This document shows, in pieces, positions 14,056 through 23,827 of a DNA stretch of 64,000 bases. The notes under the pieces were generated by a model, which saw nothing but the letters and a program-made list of their open reading frames with translations, made no database searches and was not told the origin of the DNA. Within the stretch, counting starts at the first letter, position 1. Each line of letters opens with the position of its first letter. The stretch covers positions 340,061,211 to 340,125,210 of the forward strand of contig CM042696.1 in the NCBI GenBank assembly GCA_023614405.1, written 5' to 3'. This DNA is from Avena insularis. Taxonomy: Eukaryota > Streptophyta > Magnoliopsida > Poales > Poaceae. A program made the position numbers and the translations under genes.

Positions 14056-15285
14056 CAGACATGCAATGACACTAGTGGATCCATGTGTGGTTTGTGGAAA
14101 GAACAGACATGCAATGACATTGGTGTATCCTTATGTGGTTTGTAAGAAGAACACACATTCAATGACTCTAGCTGTGGTTCATGAAAAGAACACACATGCA
14201 ATGACACTGGTGGATCCATATGTGGTTTGTGGAAGGAACATACATGCAATGACACTGGGTGTGCTTCATGAAAAGAACACACATGCAATGCCACTGGTGT
14301 ATCCTTATGTGGTTCGAGAGAAGAACACACATGCAATGACTCTAGATGTGGTTCATGAAAAGAACACACATGAAATGACACTAGTGGATCCATATGTGGT
14401 TTGTGGAAGGAACAGATATGCAATGACTCTAGCCGTGGTTCATGAAAAGAACAAACATGCAATGACACTGGTGGATCCATGTGTGGTTTGTGGAAAAAAC
14501 AGACATGCAATGACTCTAGCTGTGGTTCATGAAAAGAACACACATGCAATGACACAGGTGGATCCATATGTGGTTTGTGGAAGGAACAGACATGCAATGA
14601 CACTGGGTGTGCTTCATGAAAATAACACACATGCAATGACACTGGTGTATCCTTATGTGGCTTATGAGAAGAACACACATGCAATGACTCTAGATGTGGT
14701 TCATGAAAAGGACACACATGCAATGACACTAGTGGATCCATATGTGGTTTGTGGAAGGAACAGGCATGCAATGACTCTAGCTGTGGCTCATGAAAAGAAC
14801 AGACAAGCAATGACACTGGTGGATCCATGTGTGGTTTGTGGAAAGAACAAACATGCAATGACTCTAGCTATGGTTCATCAAAAGAACACACATGCAATGA
14901 CACTGGTGGATCCATATGTGGTTTGCGGAAGGAACATACATGCAATGACACTGGGTGTGCTTCATGAAAAGAACACACATGCAATGACACTGGTTTATCC
15001 TTATGTGGTTTGTGAGAAGAACACACGTGCAATGACTCTAGATGTGGTTCATGAAAAGAACACACATGCAATGACACTAGTGGATCCATATGTGGTTTGT
15101 GGAAGGAACAAACATGCAATGACTCTAGCTGTGGTTCATGAAAAGAACAGACAAGAAATGACACTGGTGGATCCATGTGTGGTTTGTGGCAAGAACAGAC
15201 ATGCAATGACTCTAGATGTGGTTCATGAAAAGAACACACATGCAATGACACTGGTGGATCAATGTGTGGTTTGTGAGAAGAACAT

Positions 15286-15290
15286 ACATG
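15286..15290. repeat. Target site duplication, left copy (ACATG)
   Basis: Five satellite bases immediately before the TG of the left LTR. They are identical to 23823-23827 on the other side of the element. Removing the element and one copy restores a normal satellite stretch, matching for example the sequence near 8785. Confidence 0.93.
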
Positions 15291-16963
15291 TGAAGGGTTT
15301 CGCAGCATAGTAAATCAAAAATTTCTATGGAAGCGAACAGAGGGAAAGCCAAGATCTAATCTAGGAGATGCAAACAACGAGAGAGATTGGATTAGATCTT
15401 CATACCCTTGAAGATTCGCACAGCGGAACGTTCGTTGGAACGTGGGTGATGTAGTCGTACTCGCTTCTCCTCCTTGCGATCCGATCCGATCTAGCACCAC
15501 AAGTGGCGGTGCCTCCGTGAGATGCACACGCAAAGACTCGGCGCCTCCTCATTCCTTGGACCAGCAAGTATGTGGAGAGATGGATTGGATCTACAACACG
15601 ATGGCGTGGTGTATTTGGTGGAGAATTTCTGAGCAGGCTTCGCACAAAGCAATGTGAGGGAGAGAGGAAGGCAGCAGGCTACTAGGGCTTGGAGGAGATG
15701 TGTAGGGGAGGGCACCAGCCCTCTATATATAGGGGAGGGCGCCAGCCCAGCCCTCCTCCAAGCCTATCTCTAGTTTAAACGATTTAATCTCTCCCTTATC
15801 TAGAATTCTATCCCGAGATTTAAACGAGTTAAATCTCTCTAGAATCTGGGCCCTATGGGGCCTTGTGCCCCTCGCCCAATGCGCCAGGACACTCCCTCAT
15901 AGGCCCATGCCCTCCCGGAAGGTGGGACCACGTTGGCCCCTTCCGAAGGTTCTAGAAGCTTAGGTACAATACCGATTAATCCGAACAATTCAACTCCAAA
16001 ACTGCAATCTTGCCTTATATGAATCTTATTCTCCGACCATTCCGAATCTCGTGATGTCCCGGATCCCATCCGAGACCAACAAAAATTCATAAACCAATTA
16101 TCCAATCTATCCTAGCGTCGAGACACGTTAAGTGTGTGACCTGCGGTTCGAGAATATGCGCATGATCTTCTATCAATAATCAACAACAGGGTCTGGGCAC
16201 CCATATTGACTCCCACACATTCATCGATGATCATATCGGATGAACCACGATGCCAGGATTCAATCAATCCCATATATATATTCCCTTCGTCTCGATATTT
16301 TATTTGCCCGAGATTCGATCGTCGGTATCGTCATACCTAGTTCAATCTCGTTCACAGCAAGTACTTTACTCGTTCAGAATCCGATATCACTTTGTGATTA
16401 ACTCCTTAACCACATGCTTGCAAGCGGTGTTGATATCGATTACCGAAAGTGGGCCCAAGTATATCTCTCCGACTTGGGAGGGACAATCCCATCTCGATAC
16501 ATACAACCCAATGTATACTTTCCGATCACCTGAGAGACACCTTTATGATCACCCTCTCATAGGATGACGTTTGATGACCTCAAAGCTTTCTTCCGATACC
16601 AGGGAGTTGTATTATCTCATGGACTAAGGAATACAATATTTGATATAAGAAAAACTTCGCAAAGACGAACACGATGACACGATCTAATTGCTTCGCTTAG
16701 TTTGGGTCTATCCATCATATCATTCTCCAATGATATGATCTCATTATCAATTGACAACTCATGTCTATGGTTAGGAAACCTTAACCATCATTGATCAATG
16801 AGCTAGTCCATAGAGGCGTACTAGGGACACGGTGTTGTTCACAAACCACACAAGTATTAAAGTTTCCGCTTAATACAATTCTAGCATGGAATATAAACTT
16901 TATCATGAACAAGAATTATAATAATAACATCTTTATTATTGCCTCTAGGGCATAATTCCAACA
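15291..16963 (-). repeat. 3' LTR (left copy), 1,673 bp
   Basis: On the plus strand it starts TGAAGGGTTTCGC and ends ATAATTCCAACA; on the element's strand it runs TGTTGGAATT to CCCTTCA, giving the usual TG...CA ends. It aligns end to end with 22143-23822. Differences concentrate in the part nearest 15291 (about the first 850 bp), many of them one-base indels in short homopolymers. The rest is nearly identical. No gene lies inside; short open frames here are not conserved between the two LTRs. Confidence 0.95.
15705..15748 (-). promoter_or_regulatory. TATA region of the 3' LTR with flanking 27-bp-offset direct repeat
   Basis: CTCTATATATAG at 15721-15732 is an A/T-rich core of TATA-box type on both strands. 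A GC-rich motif GGGGAGGGC(A/G)CCAGCCC occurs at 15705 and again at 15732, one copy on each side of the TATA. In this LTR it would be the non-driving copy for the element itself. Confidence 0.55.
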
Positions 16964-16974
16964 GTCTCCCACTT
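16964..16974 (-). promoter_or_regulatory. Polypurine tract
   Basis: The minus strand reads AAGTGGGAGAC immediately before the TGTTGG start of the 3' LTR. This is the purine-rich primer position for plus-strand DNA synthesis in LTR elements, and it fixes the element's orientation together with the primer-binding site at the other end. Confidence 0.85.
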
Positions 16975-16991
16975 GCACTAGAGTCAATAAT

Positions 16992-17761
16992 CTAGTTTAC
17001 ATCCGCAACAATCTCACACCCATGGCAATCGAGGTGCTGATCATGTTTTACACGTTGTAGAGGTTTAGTCAATGGATCTGCGACTTTCAGATCTGTATGT
17101 ACTTTGCTAATCTTCAGATCTCCATCTGCTATATAATCTCGGATTATATGAAACTTGCGGTTGATATGCTTGGTCTTTGGATGATATCTTGGTTCCTTAG
17201 CGAGTGCTATGGCGCCAGTGTTGTCACACAATATCTCCAGTGGGTCCAATGCACTTGGAACCACGCCAAGCTCAGTGATGAAGTTCCTGATCCAAACTCC
17301 TTCACTTGACGCTTCTGCAGCAGCCATGTATTCCGCTTCTCTTAGATCCCGATCACGCTTTGCTTGCAGCTTCTCCGACTCATAGCTCCTCCATTCAAAA
17401 TATACACGTATCCTGCCCGAGATTTACAATCATCCTTGTCGGTGTCGAAACTAGCATCGACGTAACCTTTTATGACGAGCTGTTCATCACCCCCATAGAC
17501 TAAGAACATTTCTTTAGTCCTATTTAGGTACTTTAGGATGTTCTTCACGGCTGTCCAGTGTTCCACTCCTGGATCACTTTGATATCTGCTCGTCAAACTA
17601 AGAGCATTGGACACATCCGGTCTAGTACACAGCATGGCATACATGATGGAACCTATGGCCGAGGCATAAGGCACTTTGCTCATAGATTCCCTATCATTTA
17701 CCGTAGCTGGACACTGAGCCTTGCTCAATATCTTACCTGACAAAATAGGCCTTTGAACCTT
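16992..17761 (-). pseudogene. pol: Ty1-copia pol, RNase H region (broken)
   Basis: The last pol domain, which in an intact element removes the RNA strand during reverse transcription. Two adjacent frames carry it: 17342-17743 and 16992-17327. The first includes the connection region (IPYASAIGS-like text reading VPYASAIGSIMYAM) and YVDASFDTDKD, the first acidic site. The second begins MAAAEAS and holds CDNTGAIALAKEP, containing the third acidic site, then KTKHI and a VADPLTKPL ending typical of copia polyproteins. The frame is interrupted near 17750 and again near 17330 (TGA and frameshift), so no continuous protein is possible. The terminal stop at 16992 lies about 17 bp before the polypurine tract. 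Confidence 0.9.
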
Positions 17762-18490
17762 TCAATGCCTTATCCATCTGAACCTTTTCAGAACTTTGTC
17801 TAGGTATGTACTCTGGCTTAAAGCTATCAGGCGTCTTTGTCTATCTCTATAGATTTTGATGCCCAATATATAAGCAACTTCACCTAGGTCTTTCATTGAA
17901 AAACACTTGTTCAAATAACTCTTCACATCGTTAAGCATGTTAATGTCATTTCCAATAATCAATATGTCATCCACATATAGTACCAGAAATGTCACCGAGC
18001 TCCCACTCACTTTCTTGTAGATACAAGCTTCGTAGCAATTTGGAACAAATCCAAAGCTCTTGATCACTTGATCAAAACGAAGGTTCCAACTCCGAGATGC
18101 TTGCTTTAGTCCATAAATGGAACGCTGAAGTTTGCATACTTTATCAGCATCCTTAGGATTGACAAAACCTTCGGGTTGCATCATATACAACTCTTCATCA
18201 ATGTTGCCATTGAGGAACGCAGTCTTGACATCCATCTGCCAAATTTCATAATCATGAAACGCAGCAATTGCTAATAAAATCCGAATGGACTTAAACATCG
18301 CTACGGGAGAGAAAGTCTCATCGTAGTCAATACCTTGAACTTGTCAAAAACCTTTCGCGACAAGCCGTTCTTTATAGACGGTAACATTACCATCCGCGTC
18401 CGTTTTCTTCTTGAAGATCCATTTGCACTCAACGGCCTTTCGGTCGCTAGGAGGGTCCACCAAAGTCCATACTTGGTTTTCGCTCATGGA
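17762..18490 (-). pseudogene. pol: Ty1-copia pol, reverse transcriptase domain (one in-frame stop)
   Basis: Reverse transcriptase copies element RNA into DNA inside cytoplasmic particles. The domain starts near 18490 (ECKWIFKKK, then YKERLVAKGF), meets an in-frame TGA at 18344-18346, and continues in the same frame through QMDVKTAFLNG (near 18238), LQRSIYGLKQASRSW and the catalytic YVDD at 17966-17977. Both the YVDD and the upstream MDV aspartate are intact. The TGA stands where relatives commonly have an arginine codon; CGA to TGA is the change expected from deamination of methylated CpG (inference). The frame is lost at 17762, just before RNase H. Confidence 0.92.
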
Positions 18491-18643
18491 TCCCAATTCG
18501 GATTTCATGGCTTCTAGCCATTTCTCAGAGTCTGGGCTCATCATCGCTTCCTCATAGTTCGCAGGCTCACTGTCATCTACTAACAAGACAGTTAAGACAG
18601 GGTTGTCGTACCACTCAGGAGGGGCACGCAACCTTGTCGACCT
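18491..18643 (-). other. pol: Integrase-to-reverse-transcriptase linker of pol
   Basis: Open stretch joining the integrase C-terminus to the reverse transcriptase N-terminus. It contains EPANYEEAM and DSEKWLEAMKSEL, the conserved lead-in to copia reverse transcriptases. No separate function is assigned. Confidence 0.7.
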
Positions 18644-19752
18644 GCGACGTTCAGTAGCAGCATCGTCCGAAGCTTCATGATCCTTATCATTAGCTTCCTC
18701 TATTATTGGTGCAGGCGGCACTGGAACAATTTCAGGTGCTGTGCTACTCTCCAATTCAAGAGAAGGTTCAATAACCTCGTCTAGCTCTACTTTCCTCCCA
18801 CTCACTTCTTTCGAGAGAAACTCCTTCTCAAGAAAGGAACCGTTCATGCATAAACACTTTGCTTCGGTTCTGTGATAGAAGGTATACCCAATAGTTTCCT
18901 TAGGGTATCCTATGAAGACGCATTTCTCCGCTTTGGGTTCGAGCTTGTCCGGCATCAACTTCTTGACGTAAGCTTCACATCCCCAAACTTTAAGAAACGA
19001 CAACTTAGGTTTAGCACCAAACCACAGTTCATACGGTGTCGTCTCAACGGATTTAGATGGAGCCCTATTTAAAGTGAATGCAGCGGTTTCTAATGCATAA
19101 CCCCAAAATGATAACGGCAAATCAGTAAGAGACATCATTGATCGGACCATATCTAATAGGGTTCGATTCCTGCTCGCATACACACCATTGCTTGCTGTGG
19201 TGTTCCGGTATGGAGTTGTTAAACGATTCCGCTTGCTTTAAGATGCGTGAGAAAATCATAACTCAAATATTCACCACGATCGGATCGTAGAAACTTAATC
19301 TTTCACACGATGGTTCTCTACTTCATTCTGAAATTCTTTGAACTTTTCAAATGTTTCAGATTTATGTTTCATTAAATAGATATACCCATATCTACTTAAG
19401 TCATCGGTAAAAGTGAGAAAATAGCGATATCCACCGCGCGTCGAAACACTCATCAGTCCGCATACATCGGTATGTATGATTTCCAACAAGTGCGTTGCTC
19501 GCTCCATCATACCGGAGAACGGTGTTTTGATCATCTTGCCCATGAGGCATGGTTCGCATGTGTCAAATGATTCAAAATCAAGAGACTCCAAAAGTCCATC
19601 AGAATGGAGTTTCTTCATGCGCTTTACACCAATATGACCTAGACGACAGTGCCACAAATAAGTAGTATTATCACTATCTACTTTGCATCTCTTAGCCTCA
19701 ATGTTATGGATGTGTGTTTCATCCCTTTCGAGATTTAGAAGAAATAAACCAT
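18644..19752 (-). pseudogene. pol: Ty1-copia pol, integrase (broken, catalytic Glu lost)
   Basis: Integrase joins element DNA to the host chromosome. The N-terminal zinc-binding HHCC motif is intact: H-x4-H at WHCRLGH (near 19651) and C-x2-C at CEPCLMGK (near 19558). The first core Asp is in IHTDVCG (near 19468) and the second in TFTDDLSRYGY. The third acidic position should lie in an NGVSERRN-type motif but reads NGVYASRN near 19165-19190, so the Glu is replaced. At least two frame shifts fall between 19184 and 19294. The C-terminal part, from LLDMVRSMM to RRSTRLRAPPEW, is open. Residual open frames span 19295-20008 and 18344-19183. Confidence 0.9.
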
Positions 19753-20063
19753 TCACAATAGGTGCATGACCATAAAAGATGTTACTCATATAAATAGAAC
19801 AACCATTATTCTCCGATTTAAATGAATAACCGTCTTGCAATAAACACGATCCAGAAATAATGTTCATGCTCAACGCAGGCACATAATAACATTTATTAAG
19901 GTTTAAAACTAATCCCGAAGGTAAAACTAAGGAGAGCGTGCCGACGGCCATCACATCAACTCTTGATCCGTTGCCAACGCGCATCGTCACCTCATCCTCG
20001 CAAGTCACCGCTCATTCCGTAGCTCCTGCTTCGAGTTACAAATATTAGCAACCAACTGGTATC
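19753..20063 (-). pseudogene. pol: Ty1-copia pol, aspartic protease (broken)
   Basis: The protease cleaves Gag-Pol into mature parts. The catalytic triplet, normally Asp-Thr/Ser-Gly, is at 20055-20063 on the minus strand and reads Asp-Thr-Ser in the local frame, followed by a one-base shift. Downstream the domain is recognisable: VTMRVGNGSRVDV, GLVLNLNKCYYVPALSMNI and SGSCLLQDGYSF. It is not in frame with gag, whose last frame stops at 20062. The Gly loss and frame shift both predict inactivity. Confidence 0.82.
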
Positions 20064-20935
20064 AAATACCTGCACTACAACGAGGGCTAGTAAGGAAAAC
20101 ATCAATAACATGTATATCAAATATACCTTTGATGGTGCCAGCCTTCTTTTCCGCTAAGTACTTCGGACAAATATGCTTCAAAGGACCCTTGTCCTTGTAA
20201 TAGAAGCACTCAAAGGTCCCATTAGGACCAGACCTGAGCTTCCTCTCAGCAGGGGCAACGCGCTTGCCGCCGCCTTTCTTGAAGGGCTTCCTTGCACCCT
20301 TACCTTTCTTAAAGGTGGGGGGCTTGTTGACCATCAACACATGATTATTCTTTTTGATGTTCACCTCCGCTACTTTCATCTTAGCAAAGAGCTCAGTGAT
20401 CATATCAGTGGAACCAATCTGATTGTGATCAACTACAAAACTTTTGCAGCTAGAGTGTCAATCTTGAGCTCCTCTGGAATCTTGCAGTCCAGTTGCTCAA
20501 GGCGTTGAGTGTAGCCTGACATCTTAATGGCGTGCTCACTAACGGAACTCCCTTCCTCCATCTTGTAGTTAAAGAATTTCTTAGAGATCTCATATCTCTC
20601 AGAACGGGCTTGAGTCTGAAACATGTTTTTCAGCTCCTCGAGAATCTCAAAGGGCCCGGCGAACTCCTCAAAACGATTTTGAAGATCCGATTCCATAGCA
20701 TACAACATGGCGATCTTAATCAAATCATAATCATCCTTGCGCCGATCGATAACAGCTTTTTCATCAGCCAAGATCTACAAAGAGCGTCACCTAGCGCTTT
20801 CTCAAGGACATAGTCCTTTTGTCCGCCAGCGAGAATGATTCTCAGAATGCGGAACCATTTGGTGAAGTTAGACCCATTGTTTCTAAGCTTTTCTATCTCA
20901 GCAAAAACGTTGAAGTTGAAGTTGGACTTGGCCAT
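20062..20935 (-). pseudogene. gag: Ty1-copia gag (frameshifted, zinc knuckle degraded)
   Basis: Gag forms the cytoplasmic particle that packages element RNA. The start ATG at 20933-20935 gives MAKSNFNFNVFAEIEKL, the typical family N-terminus. The frame shifts near 20775, continues through a helical region (YDLIKIAMLYAMES, FEILEELKNMF, YEISKKFFNYKMEEGSS) to a stop at 20433, and resumes as MITELFAKMK to 20062. A short deletion probably causes the middle break. The nucleocapsid zinc knuckle CX2CX4HX4C should lie near 20208-20167; positions 1 and 4 are Cys, but the second Cys is Tyr and the His is Pro, so zinc binding is lost. A basic stretch rich in Lys and Gly precedes the knuckle, as expected for RNA binding. 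Confidence 0.92.
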
Positions 20936-22129
20936 TGGATCTACAGTATTTGCAAGTACAATTTAGACTATGTTCATGATAACTAGTTCAACTTTTAATC
21001 AAATTACTAGATGAACTCCCACTAAATTCAACATCCCTCAAGTTGTTTAGTGAACACGATCCAAATTCACCACACCTAATCCGATCTTCACGAAGAGATG
21101 TGGTTTCAATGGTGGACAACGGTGTCGATCATATCATTCATATGACTCATGCTTAACCTTTCGGTTCTTGTGTTCCGAGGCCATGTCTGTACATGCTAGG
21201 CTCGCCAAGCTAGACCCAAGTATTTCCGCTGCAGTAAAACTGGCTTGCACCTGCTGTATGTGAGCGAGAGTCTATAGCACCATCATCACGTGATGCTTGG
21301 ACACGGAACTTTCGTAACGGTGCATACTTGGGGAGAACACAGTTTTACCTTGATCTTTATGAGGAATCATCTTATAATGCTACCGTCACATCTAAGCATA
21401 ATAAGATACATAAAAGGATAAACATCACATGCATATAACTTTATGTGACATGGTATAGCCAATCTTCACGCAATGATCTCCATCTTGTGCATTCCGGCAT
21501 GATCTCCATCACTTCACCATGATTGCCTCCACCACGAATAGCAACTACAACTACTGCTAACTACTTAGCGATAAAGTAAAGCTATTACATGGCGTATAAG
21601 AAGTTGACTCGTAGGTCATACACAATTATAAAGACAACCATATGGCTCCTGCCGGTTGTGTACTCATCGACATGCAAGTCGTGAAACATTACAAAACATG
21701 ATCATCGCATACATTATACACATCACATCTTGGGCCATACCATATCACAGAACACTCGCAAAAACAAGTTAGACGCCTCTACTTTGTTGTTGCATGTTTT
21801 ACGTGGCTTATGGGAGTAGATGCTAAGAACGATTCTTACCTACGGAAAGCCACAACGGTGATATTATGGTTGCCAAACTCCGGTGTTAATCCCATGACAA
21901 CTATAGTGAGAGAAACTGACATCCACCAGCCGCATGTGTGGAACAAGCCACACGTCAAGTGCGGAGCCGGTCTCGCGAACGACGTCGCGTAAGGTTGGCC
22001 TGGACCGCTTCAATCTCACTATCCCGCGTCATAAGAAGAACACAAACAAGAGGCTTGCAACAGAAAACATCAACGCCCGCAACAACCATGTTGCGTTCTA
22101 CTCGTGAATCACATCTACGCATAGATCTA
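20936..22129 (-). other. Untranslated leader between primer-binding site and gag
   Basis: About 1.2 kb with no credible coding frame on either strand. Long leaders of this kind are usual in BARE-type elements, where they hold packaging and dimerisation signals. I cannot point to a specific signal here. A short plus-strand open frame near 21810-21992 has no recognisable content. Confidence 0.7.
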
Positions 22130-22141
22130 GCTCTGATACCA
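22130..22141 (-). promoter_or_regulatory. Primer-binding site for initiator-Met tRNA
   Basis: The minus strand reads TGGTATCAGAGC, the complement of the 3' end of plant initiator methionine tRNA. It lies one base inside the 5' LTR boundary (22143). It primes minus-strand synthesis and confirms that the right LTR is the 5' LTR. Confidence 0.94.
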
Positions 22142-22142
22142 C

Positions 22143-23822
22143 TGAAGGGTTTCGCAGCATAGTAAATCAAAATTTTCTATGGAAGCGAATAGAGAGAAAG
22201 CCAAGATCTAATCTAGGAGATGCAAACAACGAGAGAGATTGGATTAGATCTTCATACCCTTGAAGATTCGCACAGCGGAACGTTCGTTGGAACGTGGGTG
22301 ATGTAGTCGCATTCTCGCTTCCTCCTCGCGATCCGATCCGATCTAGCACCACAAGTGGCGGTGCTCCGTGAGATGCACACGCAAAGCACTCGACGCCTCA
22401 TCCTTCCTTGGACCAGCAAGTATGGTGGAGAGATGGATTGGATCTACAACACGACGGCGTGGTGTATTTGGTGGAGAATTTAAGCAGGCTTCGCCGCAAA
22501 CAAATGGGAGGGAGAGAGGAAGGCAGGCTACTAGGGCTTGGAGGGAGATGTGTAGGGGGAGGGGGCACCAGCCCTCTATATATAGAGGGGAGCGCCAGCC
22601 CAGCCCCTCCTCCAAGCCTATCTCTAGTTTAAACGATTTAAACTCTCCCTTATCTAGAAATTCTATCCGAGATTTAAACGAAGTTAAATCTCTCTAGAAT
22701 CGGCTGGGCCCTATGGGGCCTTGTGCCCCTGGCCCAATGCGCCAGGACACTCCCTCATAGGCCCATGCCCCTCCCGGAAGGTGGGACCACGTTGGCCCCT
22801 TCCGAAGGTTCTAGAAGCTTCCTAGACAATACCGATTAATCCGAACAATTCAACTCCAAAACTGCACCGCCTTATATGAATCTTATTCTCCGACCATTCC
22901 GAACCTCTCGTGATGTCCCGGATCCCATCCGAGACTCAACAAAAATTCATAAACCAATTATCCAATCTATCCTAGCATCGAGACACGTTATGTGTGACCG
23001 GGTTCGAGAATATGCGTATATGATCTTCTATCAATAATCAACAACAGGGTCTGGGCACCCATATTGACTCCCACACATTCATCGATGATCATATCGGATG
23101 AACCACGATGCCAGGATTCAATCAATCCCATATATATATTCCCTTTGTCTTGCGATATTTTACTTGCCCGAGATTCGATCGTCGGTATCGTCATACCTAG
23201 TTCAATCTCGTTCACAGCAAGTACTTTACTCTATCTGTAATCCGATATCACTTTGTGATTAACTCCTTAACCACATGCTTGCAAGCAGTGTTGATATCGA
23301 CACGAAAGGGCCCAAAGTATATCTCTCCGACTTGGGAGGGACAAATCCCATCTCGATACATACAACCCAACAGATACTTTCCGATTACCTGAGAGACACC
23401 TTTATGATCACCCTCTCATAGGATGACGTTTGATGACCTCAAAGCTTTCTTCCGATACCAGGGAGTTGTATTATCTCATGGTCTAAGGAATACAATATTT
23501 GACATAAGAAAAACTTCGCAAAGACAAACACGATGACACGATCTAATTGCTTCGCTTAGTTTGGGTTTATCCATCATATCATTCTCCAATGATATGATCT
23601 CATTATCAATTGACAACTCATGTCTATGGTTAGGAAACCTTAACCATCATTGATCAATGAGCTAGTCCATAGAGGCGTACTAGGGACACGGTGTTGTTCA
23701 CAAACCACACAAGTATTAAAGTTTCCGCTTAATACAATTCTAGCATGGAATATAAACTTTATCATGAACAAGAATTATAATAATAACATCTTTATTATTG
23801 CCTCTAGGGCATAATTCCAACA
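22143..23822 (-). repeat. 5' LTR (right copy), 1,680 bp
   Basis: Partner of 15291-16963 with the same TG...CA ends. It contains the element's own promoter. Compared with the other LTR it has extra bases in several G runs (near 22550-22565) and several small indels near 22310-22400 and 22480-22520. These are true divergence since insertion or partly sequence error. Confidence 0.95.
22575..22586 (-). promoter_or_regulatory. Candidate TATA box of the driving LTR
   Basis: TCTATATATAGA-type core on both strands in the 5' LTR, followed on the element's strand by GGGCTGGTGCC. Its position about 1.25 kb into the 1.68-kb LTR on the element's strand fits a U3/R promoter. Assignment is by motif only. 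Confidence 0.55.
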
Positions 23823-23827
23823 ACATG
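23823..23827. repeat. Target site duplication, right copy (ACATG)
   Basis: Identical to 15286-15290. The satellite continues directly with TAATGACTCTAGCTATGG, the same variant that follows ACATACATG near 8786 and 11942. Confidence 0.93.

Larger units (their letters stand above)
1..15290 (+). repeat. Satellite array, left block (39/48/49-bp monomers)
   Basis: Continuous head-to-tail tandem repeat that runs off the left edge of the window. Every monomer shares a core reading GTGGTT(Y)(R)TG, then AAGAACACACATGCA, then ATGAC. Short monomers are 39 bp and long ones 48 or 49 bp; the long type carries GGATCC. Long and short frequently alternate as an 87-bp dimer, and from about 13.8 to 15.29 kb this alternation is nearly perfect. 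No unrelated DNA interrupts the block. Long open frames occur on both strands because 39 and 48 are multiples of three; I do not consider them genes. Orientation is uniform except for one small inverted piece near 6966. I do not recognise this family by name. Confidence 0.97.
15291..23822 (-). mobile_element. BARE-1/Angela-like Ty1-copia LTR retrotransposon, degraded
   Basis: An 8,532-bp element with both LTRs, a primer-binding site, a polypurine tract and a 5-bp target duplication. It reads right to left: 5' LTR (22143-23822), leader, gag, protease, integrase, reverse transcriptase, RNase H, 3' LTR (15291-16963). Integrase before reverse transcriptase is the copia order. The LTR start TGTTGGAATTATGCCC, the LTR length and the protein motifs are those of the BARE/Angela/WIS group of Triticeae and related grasses, as established family knowledge. 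Gag-pol is broken by many single-base indels and stops, so this copy could move only with proteins supplied by a relative. The two LTRs differ by many substitutions and short indels, so the insertion is not very recent. Confidence 0.95.

Noticed and set aside
15420..15450. CENP-B-box-like motif in the LTR (TTCGTTGGAACGTGGG)
   Set aside because: It lacks the correctly spaced CGGG of the box, lies in the retrotransposon LTR and not in the satellite, and plants have no established CENP-B box system.
15315..15715. Short open frames in the LTRs as small genes
   Set aside because: The corresponding frames in the other LTR are changed by indels, and LTRs of this family are non-coding.
20173..20508. 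Plus-strand open frame of 111 codons opposite gag
   Set aside because: It is antisense to recognisable gag and has no domain; shadow frame.
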